DNA of 64,000 nt from Tipula vernalis (Eukaryota > Arthropoda > Insecta > Diptera > Tipulidae): contig OY282560.1 of NCBI GenBank assembly GCA_958295665.1, positions 206,072,420 through 206,136,419 of the forward strand, given 5' to 3'. The translations under genes and the position numbers were made by a program. Each line of letters begins with the position of its first letter. Within the stretch, counting starts at the first letter, position 1. Below the pieces are notes generated by a model. The model saw only the letters and a program-made list of their open reading frames with translations. It did not search any database and was not told the origin of the DNA. Below, piece after piece: positions 20,194 through 31,751 of this stretch.

Positions 20194-23100
20194 ATATTAT
20201 GCAAACAATAAAAATACTTACGCAATCTCTTTGACAGTCGAATAGTCGATTATTGTACTGCAAGTTGACATTTCGATGGTTGTTTTCATTTAGCATTCTG
20301 TATTATCGACAATGATATTCTGTATAAACAACTCCATCTACTTTACAGTAGATCTAAGTAACTTCATTCAGCGTTTAGTACAGAATATTAATTGTCGCTA
20401 ATTTCAATTTATTTCCGCCCTTTTTTGGCTTAAGTTATTAAATTATTTTTTTTTCTCTTGTTCACTTACTTTTTGGCGAGCATCAAGAAAACAACCATTG
20501 AAGTTACAATTTGCATTAAATTAATCAATTTGTGAAATTTAAATTAAATAAAGAAAAAGGAAATTACATTCGACTTTTTTTGGATATTTGGAGCGTTGTT
20601 TTGAATTCATACATGATGCTATTAGTATCGTATATTGATCCAACATAAATTTACATCACTTTATTACATCACCTTGCTTCGAAATCAGCTTAAACATTAT
20701 TTGTATTGGAAACGGAATTTACCTAGATGCAGCCACAGTTTCGAATAAAATTGTATTACTAATTATTAGCCGGGAAAATAGATTGCGATGCAAGTTTTGC
20801 ATCAAATAAAATGGTGACCTTATTAATATTGTTATTAATAAGCAACCAGCACCGTTTTTAATTTAGGTGCAATTACATCATATTAAGTTACTTTGTGTAC
20901 CGTTAATACTTTAATTCAAAATAAAAATATTGACATAATTCACAAAGAAATTGTATTACTTTCTAATTAAATACACACATTTTAAGTAATAAAAAATAGT
21001 ATAGGTTGAACATAAGCTCCTACTGAAAATCTTCGAGCAATAAGGTACAGTTTATGTTTAATTTTTACTCCTTTTTTTTTTCTTATAGTGTTATGCACAT
21101 AAGGATTAACGGTAATATGCTTCTTGCTACTATATGTACCTTCTTCTTCTAGGTAAACTCAGGTCTCCGACAAAATTGCTGAAAAAATCAATTTGATGTG
21201 CCAGGAAGGATTGCAGCTAAGCTCTCGTTATAAAAATTATTTTTAAAAAATATAAAACATTTCATTGTTGTCAACAATTAACGGTTTTAATTCATTTGTA
21301 ATTTCTAAATTTTAGTTTCTCTTAAACTTTAAAAATAAATTTTTCTCAATTGTACGTAGTCCTATGTTACGGATACATACATTTTCCAAAAATGGTCAAT
21401 TTGTACTCCTCTATACTTGAGATGGCCATCTCCGTTAAAATCTCGAGTTGTAAAATTTTCAGGATTCCATTTCTTTCTCCATACTTTGCGCAACAAAGTA
21501 GCACATGCTGTACATACTGCACAGTGGGTTGCAATATAATTTTATGGCATTATGTGGTAAAGGTGGCTGACGGTAAGGAACCTGCCACAAAATATCGATA
21601 ATATACAATTATATTATATTTTATTGTGCGTTTTTAAGTAGAACAAGGCATTTTATTCCATATGCATACAAACATTAGCCAAAGGCTCAATAATCAACAA
21701 CGTACACTTGCTATATTTCAAGGTAGCAACAGTTTAAAAAAAAAATGAAAATGAATTTAATTGTTGGCTTTGTTTGTTTATTTCAGCGCTAAAGTTCATT
21801 CTAAGAGTGCCAATATTTTCTTCGAATTATTAATTTCAACGCGTATTTATATTTACGGCTTAGGATTATATGTACAGTTCTGTGGCCATACTGCTAGTTA
21901 TCGTGAAAATTGTTTTGCCTATATCAAAACATTTCCTTTGATGCAGGTGTTCTGTCTTTTTAATAAATTTAAAAAACTATAAATCCGAGTTATATGACTC
22001 TAACCTATCAGAATCATCTTGTTGGTTTTATAGTGAAATATACAATAAGAGCAATTTCGATATAGACGTATTCTAGATTTTTCCAATTTGGTGTATGCGC
22101 CTACATCCTAGGTTGATTGAGTTGGAACGTTATTCCCAGGTTCGGTGTTTCTCATTCCGTTCGCATTGAACTTCTTTCGATTATTCTTCGGGCGCTTTGA
22201 AGTGGTTATCTCAATTTTGCGTTGTACTATTGTCACTTTGCCAAATATTGTTGCTAGATCGGTGTTTTGTCGGTTACCTGCACTATTCTGAAATGGTTTC
22301 TAATATAATAGCTATGTTCTTTTAATGTATAACCTGTTTCTTTTGTAGAGGTTTATTAGCACTGGACGACAACAAAGTAAATTAAATTCGGAAACATTTT
22401 TTTCTATTTTTTTGCATCACAATCTTCATTTTTTTGCATTTTTTTGCATTGTATAAATAAAACTTTGCATGGAACACAAACTAAATGAAGTACAGTCATA
22501 AAATTGCTAAAAGAATAAGGCAACAACGACAATGCATCATAGAAGACAAGCCAGAAACCAATAACATCAACAAAATATAAAAGGTACGAGTTTTCTTATT
22601 TTTTTTTAATACAAAGTTCGCATTTTTATTTACATTTTTTGCATTGTTGAATAAGCGGATTGTTTATTTTTATTTTTTTACTATAAATTTATCACTTTGT
22701 TGTCTGTATACTATACGAGTACATGCTATATTTAAGTTCCTGCGCTTTTAAATGTTTAAATTAATGATAAAAAGGGGCACAATTTATAAACACAACAAAG
22801 CACAAAACCAAAACATTTTTACATTTTATATTCAGGGAAATGAATGCAGCCAAGACTAAGATGATTTTAGTTTCCACTATTTATGGTTTGGTATACAGGA
22901 TTTGCTAGAAATTATAAAAGAATTGTTGAAACTTTTTTACGGAGCTCCCAATAGGAATACGGAGAACAACTAAAGCAGCTTGATATAATTTTTTAGTTGT
23001 GCATGCAACAATAGAAATCGTTTAGGGAAAATTAAACTTCCTGTTGAAATTTGTAGTGAGTTTGATTTTGGCACAAAAAAGTTTGAATAACATTATTATA

Positions 23101-23295
23101 ATTTTTTTTTATGGGAACTCGACTCAATTTTTTTTTTTTTAATTTTGCCAATGGCTTTATTCTTGAATCTTTCTACATAAGAAACTCACAAGAAGTAATG
23201 AAATTTTAAGCTAAAATTATTACATATTTTAAGTTTTAACGAATTGTGAGTGTTCATAATTTAATTGATTTAGATTATACTTATATGTATATGAT
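20194..23295. other. No recognised gene; several simple motifs
   Basis: About 3.1 kb of AT-rich DNA. Repeated TTTTTTTGCAT words occur at 22405-22462 and again near 22635-22645. A less AT-rich patch at 22110-22300 reads on the minus strand as a short basic ORF (ATIFGKVTIVQRKIEITTS) without recognised homology. Open frames of up to 83 codons (21350-21601) look like chance. Confidence 0.4.
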
Positions 23296-23575
23296 TGTCG
23301 AGGCATTTATTTATTTCGAACCAATTATTAAATACATTAAATTTTATTATTGCTAAATTGTGCGTTGGCGATGTACTAAAATCGGTTTTTTTATTTTCTT
23401 AAAAATGCGTTTATCATCGTACGGGACAATAGTGCTGCACACATGTATTCTCTCGTCTCGCGAGAGGCGATCGTTGTGTATCATGGAGATGAGAGATTGT
23501 CGTGCAACACTTACCTGTCGTTGTGTCGCTAATAGATGTTAGTGCATCGGCTATCTCATCATAAATTTATTTACA
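23296..23575 (-). repeat. 3' LTR of element D
   Basis: Minus strand starts TGTAAATAAATTTATGATGAG and ends CTCGACA. At 280 bp it is ~47 bp shorter than the other copy because of one internal deletion in the segment after GTGTATCAT. Confidence 0.85.
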
Positions 23576-23705
23576 TTACTTTAACGTTAATTAGACTGCA
23601 AGAGCACCACAAGTACTCCCCTTTTTAGCGATAGCCTTGGGTTCACCTTTCGTTTTGGCCGATTAGCTGTTATCGATTGTGGTGGTTGTTGAGACTGGCT
23701 ATTCG

Positions 23706-24244
23706 TTAAAGCAATGCTTGTAAACGTAAAATTATTGCTGGTTTCAGCCGATCAATGGATATATTAGCGATGCGATTTTTCATCTGAATCCTGTATAATT
23801 TACGTCGCCGTTTTATTACTTCGAAGGGTCCTTCGTAGGGTGGTGATACGAAGGCTTTGATTGCGTCGGTGCGTACGAAGACGTGTGTACAACGTATGCA
23901 GTTCCTTGCTGATGTAAGATGTTGGTTTAACATGGAATGATGTGTTCGTCGGGTTTATGTTTGATTATCGGAAGACTTATTTACATCGTAAAATTCACCG
24001 GGTATGCCGCATTATGCGTAATGTTGTGCCACAAACAAATTCGGCTGGTGTCGTAAGTATATCTTTCTTGAACGATACGCATAAACTTAACATAATGATT
24101 GGCAAATTATCAACCCATGCATCTTTGCCTACCGCCAGAATTGACGATTTAAGTGTTCTATGCCAACGTTCTATTAACCCGTTCGACTGCGGGTGGTAAG
24201 GCGTAGTTCGGATTCGGCGATCCGCTCCAATGATTTTGTAGATT
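23706..24244 (-). pseudogene. Element D integrase, C-terminal half
   Basis: Starts directly at the insertion site of element C and carries the third catalytic residue in TPYHPQSNGLIERWHR, then the region up to TPAEFVCGTTLR, a frame change, and the C-terminal module VSPPYEGPFEVIKRRRKLYRI...SIDRLKPA typical of CsRn1-type integrases. Its frame joins exactly with that of the integrase half ending at 30086 if element C and one target-site copy are removed. Confidence 0.88.
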
Positions 24245-24646
24245 TGTTGGTTCAGATCCAACTTTTATCAATATGCATGGAAAAACCCAGTTTCCAGTAT
24301 CGATATTTACACTCTCAATAAATAAAAGGCGATCGTTTCAATTTACATTTTATGTTTTTATTTCGATTTATTTGAAACGACTTATGGAATGCTACTGACC
24401 AAAAAAAAAAAACAATTTTATTTTTTGGATGTACATAAAATAAAAATGAATCAATTAGATTTATGATTTTAAATACAATACATACAAAATAAATACAAAT
24501 AAATAAACAAGACGACAAAATATATACTGTGCAAAATGAATATGTATGTAAAAGGGTTTGTTTGATGATTAAATAAGCGATTGGCGCTAATGATACAGTC
24601 TGACAATAAATGTTGTTAAGTTCGCTGACGCGCAGCGACCGCAACA
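24245..24646 (-). repeat. 3' LTR of element C
   Basis: 402 bp; minus strand preceded by the purine tract GGAAGGGAGTAA. Followed on the left by the GATT target copy. Confidence 0.9.
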
Positions 24647-24699
24647 TTACTCCCTTCCAGAGAAACGCAATTTAAAAAAATATATTGTTCGCATTACGA

Positions 24700-25928
24700 A
24701 TTGACCTATTTGAAAGAAACTCCATGACGACTTGAAGTACTCAAACTGGAAACACTTTCTGACATAACATATGCAGGTTTCAATCTATCCACCGATATCG
24801 CTATTGTTTTACCTTTAACATTCACTATAACATTTTTCCGTAACTTTCTTAAAACTTTAAAAGGTCCTTCATACGGAGGATGAAGGCCTGTTTTGATCTT
24901 ATCGACTCTTATGAAGACGAATTAGCAGCTATTTAGAGAGTCGGGCACAAATACGGGTTTGTCAGATTGACGTGGTTCAGATGGCTTAACATTTCGAATT
25001 CGTTCTTTTAGCAATTCGGCAAAACTGTTGGGATCTACGGGAATCGTTGATTGAGATGGTGTAAAAAATTCACCAGGAACTTTTATTTGCTCCCCATACA
25101 CTAACTCAGCCGATGAACATTTCAAATCTTCCTACATTGCCGTGCGAAGACCTAAACTACAGAACTAACAGAACTAAAGGAATATCGTCGTGCCAATTTA
25201 CTGTGTTCCCTCGAGCCATCAGTGATGTTTTTAGGTCACGATGAAACCTCTCTACCATCCCGTTTGATTGCGGATAATAGGCGGTTGTGCGGATTCTATG
25301 CGAACCTAATAATTTAGTCAGATCGGAAAACAGTTTGGATTCGAACTGAGTTCCTTGATCTGTAGTAATAATTAATGGGACGCCGAAACGAGACAAAAGT
25401 TCTCGCTACTGTATTGGCTGTCCTATCAGAAATCGGGTAAGCCTCTGGCCATCTTGTAAACCTGTCGACGATTGTGAGGATATATGAACATCCACAAGAT
25501 TGTAGTAATGGACCTACCAAATCCATGTGGATTCGTTCAAATCGGACGCTGGGAAGATCAAAAGTGCCAGTTTCAGATCGAATACGGCGACCTGTCTTAC
25601 ATCTCTGACACAAACACGCCTTTGACCACTCATTGCAATCCTTGTTTATATTGGGCCAAAAATATTTTGCTGAAATATTCTTCCGAGTTGATCGAATGCC
25701 AGGGTGAGATAAACCATGTATCATGTCAAAAACCTGCTTCCTAAAAATTTTGGGTATAAACGGGCGACATCTGCCAGTGGAAGTTTCACACCAAACGTTT
25801 TCATTTGAATCGGTTGACTGGATCTGTTCGAGTTTTAACTTAGAACTTGGTTTTCGATTTGTGTCAGATAAAATCGCGTGGAGCTCCTCATCATCCTTCT
25901 GTAGCTCGAAGAGAACTTTATCATTCAA
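24700..25928 (-). pseudogene. Element C integrase, broken
   Basis: Frame 25928-25314 has the H2C2 module (HGLSHPGIRSTRKN...KACLCQRC) and first Asp (IHMDLVGPLL). A frameshift near 25390 moves the rest to 25396-25157, with the second Asp (TTDQGTQFES) and Glu (YPQSNGMVERFHR). After another break comes a segment with SSAELVYGEQIKVPGEF, and last the C-terminal PPYEGPFKVLRKLRKN...DRLKPAYV. All three catalytic acidic residues survive, but in different frames. Confidence 0.85.
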
Positions 25929-26400
25929 CGTTTTATTAAGCTAGCTATATCAGGGCAACCGATTCGCGATAGGCAATCAGCAACAATGTTATGTTTGCCA
26001 CTAATATGCCGTATATCGCTAGTAAATTGCGCGATGTAATCTAAATAACGTGCCTGGCGTATGCTACGCTCTGTTTTTGATGCTATAGTGGTGGTTAGTG
26101 GCTTATGGTCGGTATATATAGAGAATTGCTGGCCCTCAACGAAATACCTAAAATGTTTGAGAGAAAGGTAAATACCTAAAAGTTCGCGGTCAAATGCTAA
26201 ATATTTTGATTTGGTTGGCGACAATTTCCTTGAATAAAACAATAAAGGCTTCCACTCACCATCACTGAATTGCTCCAGTATTGCTCCAATAGCCCAATTG
26301 GATGCATCAGTTGTGATGTTGCATGTCGCGTTAGATTTTGGGTGTGCCAGTAACGTTGAAGTAGCTAATGCTTCTCTGCATTTCCGGAACCAGGGTGGTT
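25929..26400 (-). pseudogene. Element C RNase H remnant
   Basis: Reads ATSTLLAHPKSNATCNITTDASNWA in pieces at the high-coordinate end, with the catalytic Asp in TTDASNWAIGAIL, then FYSRKLSPTKSKYLAFDRELLGIYL (Glu), IYTDHKPLT (Asp) and HISGKHNIVADCLSRI (Asp). The frame is clean from 26242 to 25928. Similarity stops at about 26400, where inserted non-coding DNA begins. Confidence 0.85.
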
Positions 26401-27785
26401 ATTTTGTGGTGCCATATCACACCTTTATATCACTAATGGAGACTTTTTTAGTGTGATATAAAAAAAATGGAGAAAGTCTACAAACACAACCTTGCAAAAT
26501 GAATTTTAAGGGGAAAATGATGAATCAAAGTGATAAGTTGACGTTTCCACATAACCTCAAATGACATTATATGAAAATTTTATACGAAGTGCTATTTGTA
26601 TGGTGATTGGTGATAAAGTCATACTTTAATGCAAAGGTGTTTATTATTTAAATAAAATGTTAAAAATTTAATAAACAGTCCTTTGTCAATCATCAATTTT
26701 ATTTTGCATTTGGTTTCATGATAATTTTCATTCATTTTTTTAAAACCCCAATTTAGTTGTTTTCCATCAAACTATTTGGAGTTTGATCAAAAACAACTAA
26801 ATTAAAGTTTAAAAAAAAATGAATGAAAATTATCATGAAACCAAGTGCAAAATAAGATTGTCGATTGAAAAAAGACCAATTAATATATTTTTAACATAAC
26901 ATAACTAGAAAAGCCTTTGGTTTGTTAGAATTTGATGTTTAAACATTGACCAATATTTGTATTTTGTGGGATTATGTCAGTTGGTTTATGTTGATTTTTG
27001 TTTAAGAATTTTTTTTTGTCCTTTGCTGTTATGAGCTCCCGATGAAATTTGTTATTCTAGGCAACTAGAATGTTATTTTTAACAAATAATTTACTACACA
27101 AAATTAAAATAATTGTTGATTTTTGTATTTAATTTTTCTTGTAATTTTAACAATAACCCATTAATTTTATTTCAAAAATATATAAATGATCATTTTGTTT
27201 ATAAATATCATTCATTTATATTTCGCGTCAATGTAAGTTTCATTAATTTTTTGATATTTTTATTAGAGCTTTTTTTAACTAAACTCCATATAAAACAAAT
27301 GTAAACAAGAATTAATTTTTTGTGTTCCACTTGTAAAAGTAAGACGGAAGAAGTTGTGGTCTTTTTCGTTTAAATCATTATGCGACGTGACGATATTCAT
27401 CCATGCCAACACCATAGTTAGCTACGACAATTTATTTTTCGCACAGTGTCGCCAAATGTGATATATTACCACAAAATGACATCACTGCAAAATGAATTTT
27501 AAGGGGAAAGCAATGAATCAAAGTGATGATTTGACACGTAACCTCAATTGTTGATTTTTATATTACTATGTAATATAAAAATACACAATTATTTCAGTTT
27601 TGTGTATTAAAGTGTTGTATTTCAGTTTGTTAAAAGAACCATTCTAGTAGCCTAGAATAACAAATTTCACAAAAACAATCATCCTCCTAACAGAAATGGA
27701 TAAAAAATAAGCAATACTTAAACGAAAATCAACATAAACCATTTGACATAACCTCACAAAATGCAAATAATGGTCTATACCAAAG
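26401..27785. mobile_element. Inverted-repeat elements replacing element C RT half
   Basis: Non-coding DNA with three layers of repeats: a near-perfect hairpin at 26657-26897 (arms ~115 bp, six-base loop at 26774-26779); a second inverted pair, 26950-27071 against 27641-27775 (shared GAAATTTGTTATTCTAGG and GGTTTATGTTGATTTT); and a ~60-bp direct repeat at about 26493-26560 and 27486-27545 (TGCAAAATGAATTTTAAGGG). It sits exactly where the second half of RT is absent, so it probably came in together with, or was followed by, a deletion. Confidence 0.75.
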
Positions 27786-28540
27786 GGTTTTTGGTATATC
27801 TTTGAAAATAGTCGATCTTTGAAAATACCGTACATCCATCTATACACAAAGAGAAATAATGCAGATGGGCTATTGGGTATCTATCTGGCGTTGTTATGGT
27901 ATTAGGCCGACGATAATCGCCACATGGGCGCCAATCACCACTGTCCTTCTTCGCAACTAAGTGGAGTGGTGAAGACGCACTTGACAATGATGGTCGACAA
28001 ATTCTAAGTTGAACCATGTGCTCAAATTCTGTTTTTGCAGCATTATGTTTGACTGGATCTAATCTTCGAGGTGTGCAAAATGGTAACGGTCCTTTTGTTA
28101 TAATATGATGGACTACGTAATGTTTCACCGGAAGACTGTAATTTGGGCTTTCAACCAAGGATGGAAACTCGGACAAAATTGTGCTATAGTCACTTCCTAT
28201 TGAATAGTAAAGTGGTATAGGTGTATCACTGTAACTGCAAAAAGCGTTAACAGTTAAACTTGTTACTTTATCCAACAGACGTTTACCTTTAAGATCTACT
28301 GAAAATCCGAACTTGGTAAGGAAATCAGCACCAATTATAGGTTTATTTACTGATGCTAATAAAAAGTGTACGAAACTACGCCTTAAACCCAAATCAATGT
28401 TCAAAAGTTTCGTACCGTACGTACTAATAGTAGAACCATTAGCGGCTTACAAGAAAAAATCTGGATTTTTTTTATAACTGCCGAATATCGAATTGGGAAT
28501 TACCGATAGGTCGGCACCCGTATCTACTAAAAACCTTTAG
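27786..28540 (-). pseudogene. Element C protease and N-terminal RT
   Basis: The protease starts near 28530 with LVDTGADLSVIPNS, loses its frame at one stop, then continues as KPIIGADFLTKFGFSVDL. RT follows with FCTPRRLDPVKHNAAKTEF, SPLHLVAKKDSGDWRPCGDYR, PDRYPIAHLH and CTVFSKID (the first catalytic Asp), then breaks off at about 27830. The YxDD half is missing. Confidence 0.85.
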
Positions 28541-29383
28541 TACCGTTCTCACCGAAATTGCAAGGTTTATCACATCTCCTAGCTTTGTCACCAAATTTAA
28601 AATGGTACCAACACAATGGATATTTGTTGGTATTTCGTTTCGCATTTCTACTTCTTGATCGAAAACTACTACCTGATCGGCTACGACTTCTTTGATTATT
28701 CGAATGGTTACTCTGATTAAGTAGACTACGCACAACATTTTTTAATTCACTTATCTCGTTTGCCAATTGTTCGTATTGGTTAGTCTGAACTGAGACTGCA
28801 TTTACAGAAGAAGAAGTGTTAACCATAGAAACTGAAAATCCAGATGTAGCCTCGAAAATTTTATCTGCTATTTCGGTGAGTTCTGAAATCGTTTTACCAT
28901 CTTTTATTAAAGGGATTAGAGCGACATTGATTACAGAGGACAACCTAAGCAGCCACATCTTTCTAATTAAATTTTCACCAAAAGTGCCAGATGTTCCAGC
29001 TAATTGAGCCTATAGAGTTCCGACGGCTTTTTATCTCCCAACTCCGTATTTGGTAACAACTCTTCTATTCGACGCTCTTCACTTAACGAATGTCTTTCTA
29101 TGAGTTTTTGTTTAAGACCTTTATAAATGTCATTTTCCGGTAGGTTTTGAATATAATGTAAAACCGAATCGATCGCGGTTTGTGGCAAAGCTGACAAAAC
29201 ATAGTGGAATTTAATAGTTTCTGAAGAAACTCGGGCTAATGCAAACTGAGCCTCTGCCTGAATAAACTAAGTCGATGGAGAATTCGACCAAAATGGTGCC
29301 AATTTAACAGACACGGCATGAATTTCAGCTTTCGACGAATTTTCAATCGCGCCCTTATTATCATCAACTGTTTCATTCGGCAT
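28527..29383 (-). pseudogene. Element C Gag with CsRn1-type zinc finger
   Basis: ATG at 29383. Near the start, KLAPFWSNSPST is followed by a TAG in place of the usual Trp, then FIQAEAQFALARV and DKKPSELYRLN. A frameshift near 28990 leads to GENLIRKMWLLRL...ALIPLIKDGKTISELTEIADKI, an Arg/Ser-rich stretch and the box LCWYHFKFGDKARRCDKPC, i.e. C-x2-H...C-x3-C. This CHCC pattern together with a tRNA-Trp primer site is the diagnostic pair for the CsRn1 group (established knowledge). Confidence 0.87.
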
Positions 29384-29499
29384 TATAATTCACAAAATGT
29401 TTCACAAACGCACTATTGCCAATACACAACACAATGCACAAATATTATCAAATATTAATTATTAAGTAGGAGTAAAAATTTGTTTACCCCACGAGTGAA

Positions 29500-29658
29500 T
29501 TTCCCCCTCTGTGATGTGTCCGTATGTGAGTGCGAGTGTGCGCTTAAGCTCGTGTGTTTGACGAGTGAGCGTATTGCTCGTGTGCGTGAATGTGTGATGC
29601 TTACGTGTGTGAGTTGCTTGCGTGCGTGTGTGATGCTTGCTTGCGTGTGTGTGATGCT
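29500..29658 (-). repeat. CA-rich repeated leader of element C
   Basis: Between PBS and gag the plus strand is GT-rich, with degenerate repeats of GTGTGTGATGCTTGC and GCTCGTGTG. This could be the RNA packaging/leader region expanded by slippage. Confidence 0.6.
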
Positions 29659-29675
29659 TCACGTCGGGGTCACCA
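29659..29675 (-). promoter_or_regulatory. Primer-binding site of element C (tRNA-Trp)
   Basis: Minus strand TGGTGACCCCGACGTGA is complementary to the last 17 nt of tRNA-Trp including CCA. It lies two bases inside the LTR end. Confidence 0.85.
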
Positions 29676-29677
29676 CT

Positions 29678-30085
29678 TGTTGGTTCAGATCCAACTTTTA
29701 TCAATATGCATGGAAAAACCCAGCTTCCAGTATCGATATTTACACTCTCAAAAAAACAATAAATAAAAGGCGATCGTTTCAATTTACATTTTATATTTTT
29801 ATTTCGATTTATTTGAAACGACTGATGGAATGCTACTGACCAAAAAAAAAACAATTTTATTTTTTAGATGTACATAAAATAAAAATGAATCAATTAGATT
29901 TATGATTTTAAATACAATACATACAAAATAAATACAAATAAATAAACAAGACGACAAAATATATACTGTGCAAAATTAATACGTATGTAAAAGGGTTTGT
30001 TTGATGATTAAACAAGCGATTGGCGCTAATGATACAGTCTGACAATTAATGTTGTAAAGTTCGCTGGCGCGCAGCGACCGCAACA
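29678..30085 (-). repeat. 5' LTR of element C
   Basis: 408 bp; homologous to 24245-24646 with about eleven substitutions and a small A-rich indel. Followed on the plus strand by GATT. Confidence 0.9.
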
Positions 30086-31193
30086 GATTTCACTCATCAG
30101 AAAAGATTCAAATTGCCTTCCTTGGTCAGTGGTTATAAATTCTGGCCATCCGAAGCGTGCGACCCAACAGCTCATCAGACCTCGAGCGACTGATTCAGCG
30201 GTTACATTAGATAATGGAGCGGCCTCTGGCCAGCGAGTAAAGCGGTCGATGATCGTTAAACAATATCTGTAACCATGTTGTAGTGGTAATGGACAAATAA
30301 GATCCATGTTTATATGGCTAAATCGGCGATCTGGCGGTTTGTACTGGCTAACCGGTGTGTTATTATGACGGTGTATTTTTAAGCGCTGACACTGAATACA
30401 GCCGCGAACGAACTTTGTAATATCTTTTCGCACGTTTGGCCAAACATATCGTTCCGTAACCAGTTTGATGGTAGTTTTAATACTCGGATGCGATAGTTTA
30501 TGGGTTGAATCCATGATATAGTGCCGAAATTTGCGTGGTACGTATGGTCGAATTTTTTGAGTGGATGTGTCGCACCAAAGCATCCGTTCGCCACCTGGAA
30601 TAGAAAATTGTTTAAATATTAGTGATGTTAAAATATGTTCAAGAATTTGACAAAATTCGTTGTCCAGTTCCTGTTCTTTGGATAACTGGGCGTAGGCGTA
30701 TGATCCTTTTTGTTGGATTCTTGATAAAAGATCGGCTGTGATATTCTCTCGACCGCTGATATGTCGAATATCTTTGATGAATTGGCCAACGAAGTCTAAA
30801 TGACAAATTTGCCGAGGGGAGGCTTTGTCCAATTTTTGTTGGAATGTGAATACTAGAGGTTTATGGTCAGTATACATACGGCTTATTCTTCCTTCCAGCA
30901 TATTTTGGAAATGTTTAACCCCTAGGTACATAGCTAATAGTTCCCGATCATAGGTGCTATATTTTTGTTGCGTTTCGGTCAGATTTTTAGAAAAATATCC
31001 CAATGGCTTGATGTAATACAGCTCCTACCGCGAAATTCGATGCATCTACGTGCAGAGAGAGTTCAGAATTTTTCTTCGGAAAAGCGAGTGATGTAACAGT
31101 GGCGACTTCGTTTTTACACTTGTCGAACGCTTCGTTTGCTTCGTGGGTCCAATTTAATAATGCCTTGTCATTTTTTATATTGACCTTAATCAT
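30086..31193 (-). pseudogene. Element D RNase H and integrase N-terminal half
   Basis: RNase H runs from [14 protein letters not shown] (Asp), through a frameshift near 31000, to [15 protein letters not shown] (Glu), [10 protein letters not shown] (Asp) and [15 protein letters not shown] (Asp). The integrase follows with [19 protein letters not shown]...CIQCQ (H2C2), the first Asp in INMDLICPL and the second in [11 protein letters not shown]. The genuine coding ends at the element C border (30086); the next codons are from the LTR. Otherwise this stretch is open from 31003. Confidence 0.88.
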
Positions 31194-31235
31194 CGAATGA
31201 AGTATTATTTGCGAATTTATGGCGTTTGGTATAAA

Positions 31236-31751
31236 TTACCGATAATAAATCATAGCTAAGAAAGTTTCCAAATCTTTTGCTATGACAGGCTTACGATTAT
31301 TTTTAATGGCTTCTATCTTGCTAGGAAGAGGTGAAATGCCATTTTTTGAAATGATATGGCCTAGATATTGTAATTCAGATACGGCAAATTCACATTTAGC
31401 TACGTTGAAAGCAAGGCGATGTGTACGTAGTCGTTCTAATACTAATCGTATATGTTGTTCATGTTCGCTGATGTTTTCCGATGCAATCAATATGTCATCT
31501 AAATAAGGGAAAACAAATTTTAAGCCTCTTAATGCCTCATGTATTAATCGTTGGAACGTTTGGGGTGCGTTTCGTAGACCAAACGTCATGAATATAAATT
31601 CGTACAACCCAAATGGCGCCGTGATGGCGGTTTTCGAAATGTCATTTGAATGAATTGATACCTGATGGAATGCTTTATGCAGACCTATTTTGCTAAATAT
31701 TGTTTTTCCACTCAAAATAGACGTGCAATCATGGATATACGAGAGCCACAA
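31236..31751 (-). pseudogene. Element D reverse transcriptase, C-terminal part
   Basis: Begins at TIFSKIGLHKAFHQ (the first catalytic Asp position reads Gly, IGL instead of IDL), then TAITAPFGLYEFIFMTFGLRNAPQTFQR, the active site PYLDDILIA, and CEFAVSELQYLGHIIS. A single TAA near 31234 precedes FIPNAINSQ. The N-terminal ~100 RT residues (usual PRRL...GDYR...DRYP motifs) are absent because protease sequence joins RT directly near 31745. Confidence 0.87.

Larger units (their letters stand above)
24245..30085 (-). mobile_element. CsRn1-type Gypsy element C, nested in element D
   Basis: LTRs of 402 bp (24245-24646) and 408 bp (29678-30085), roughly 97% alike by eye, both TG...CA on the minus strand (TGTTGCGGTCGCTGCGC to CCAACA). 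GATT flanks both sides (24241-24244 and 30086-30089), a 4-bp target duplication. The PBS matches tRNA-Trp. Gag has the CHCC-type box typical of CsRn1. The RT second half is replaced by inverted-repeat DNA (about 26400-27790). Coding regions hold several stops and frameshifts. Confidence 0.92.

Noticed and set aside
22110..22300. Possible small exon on the minus strand (ATTTCAG acceptor-like start)
   Set aside because: Only about 60 codons, no family recognised, no donor or neighbouring exon identified.
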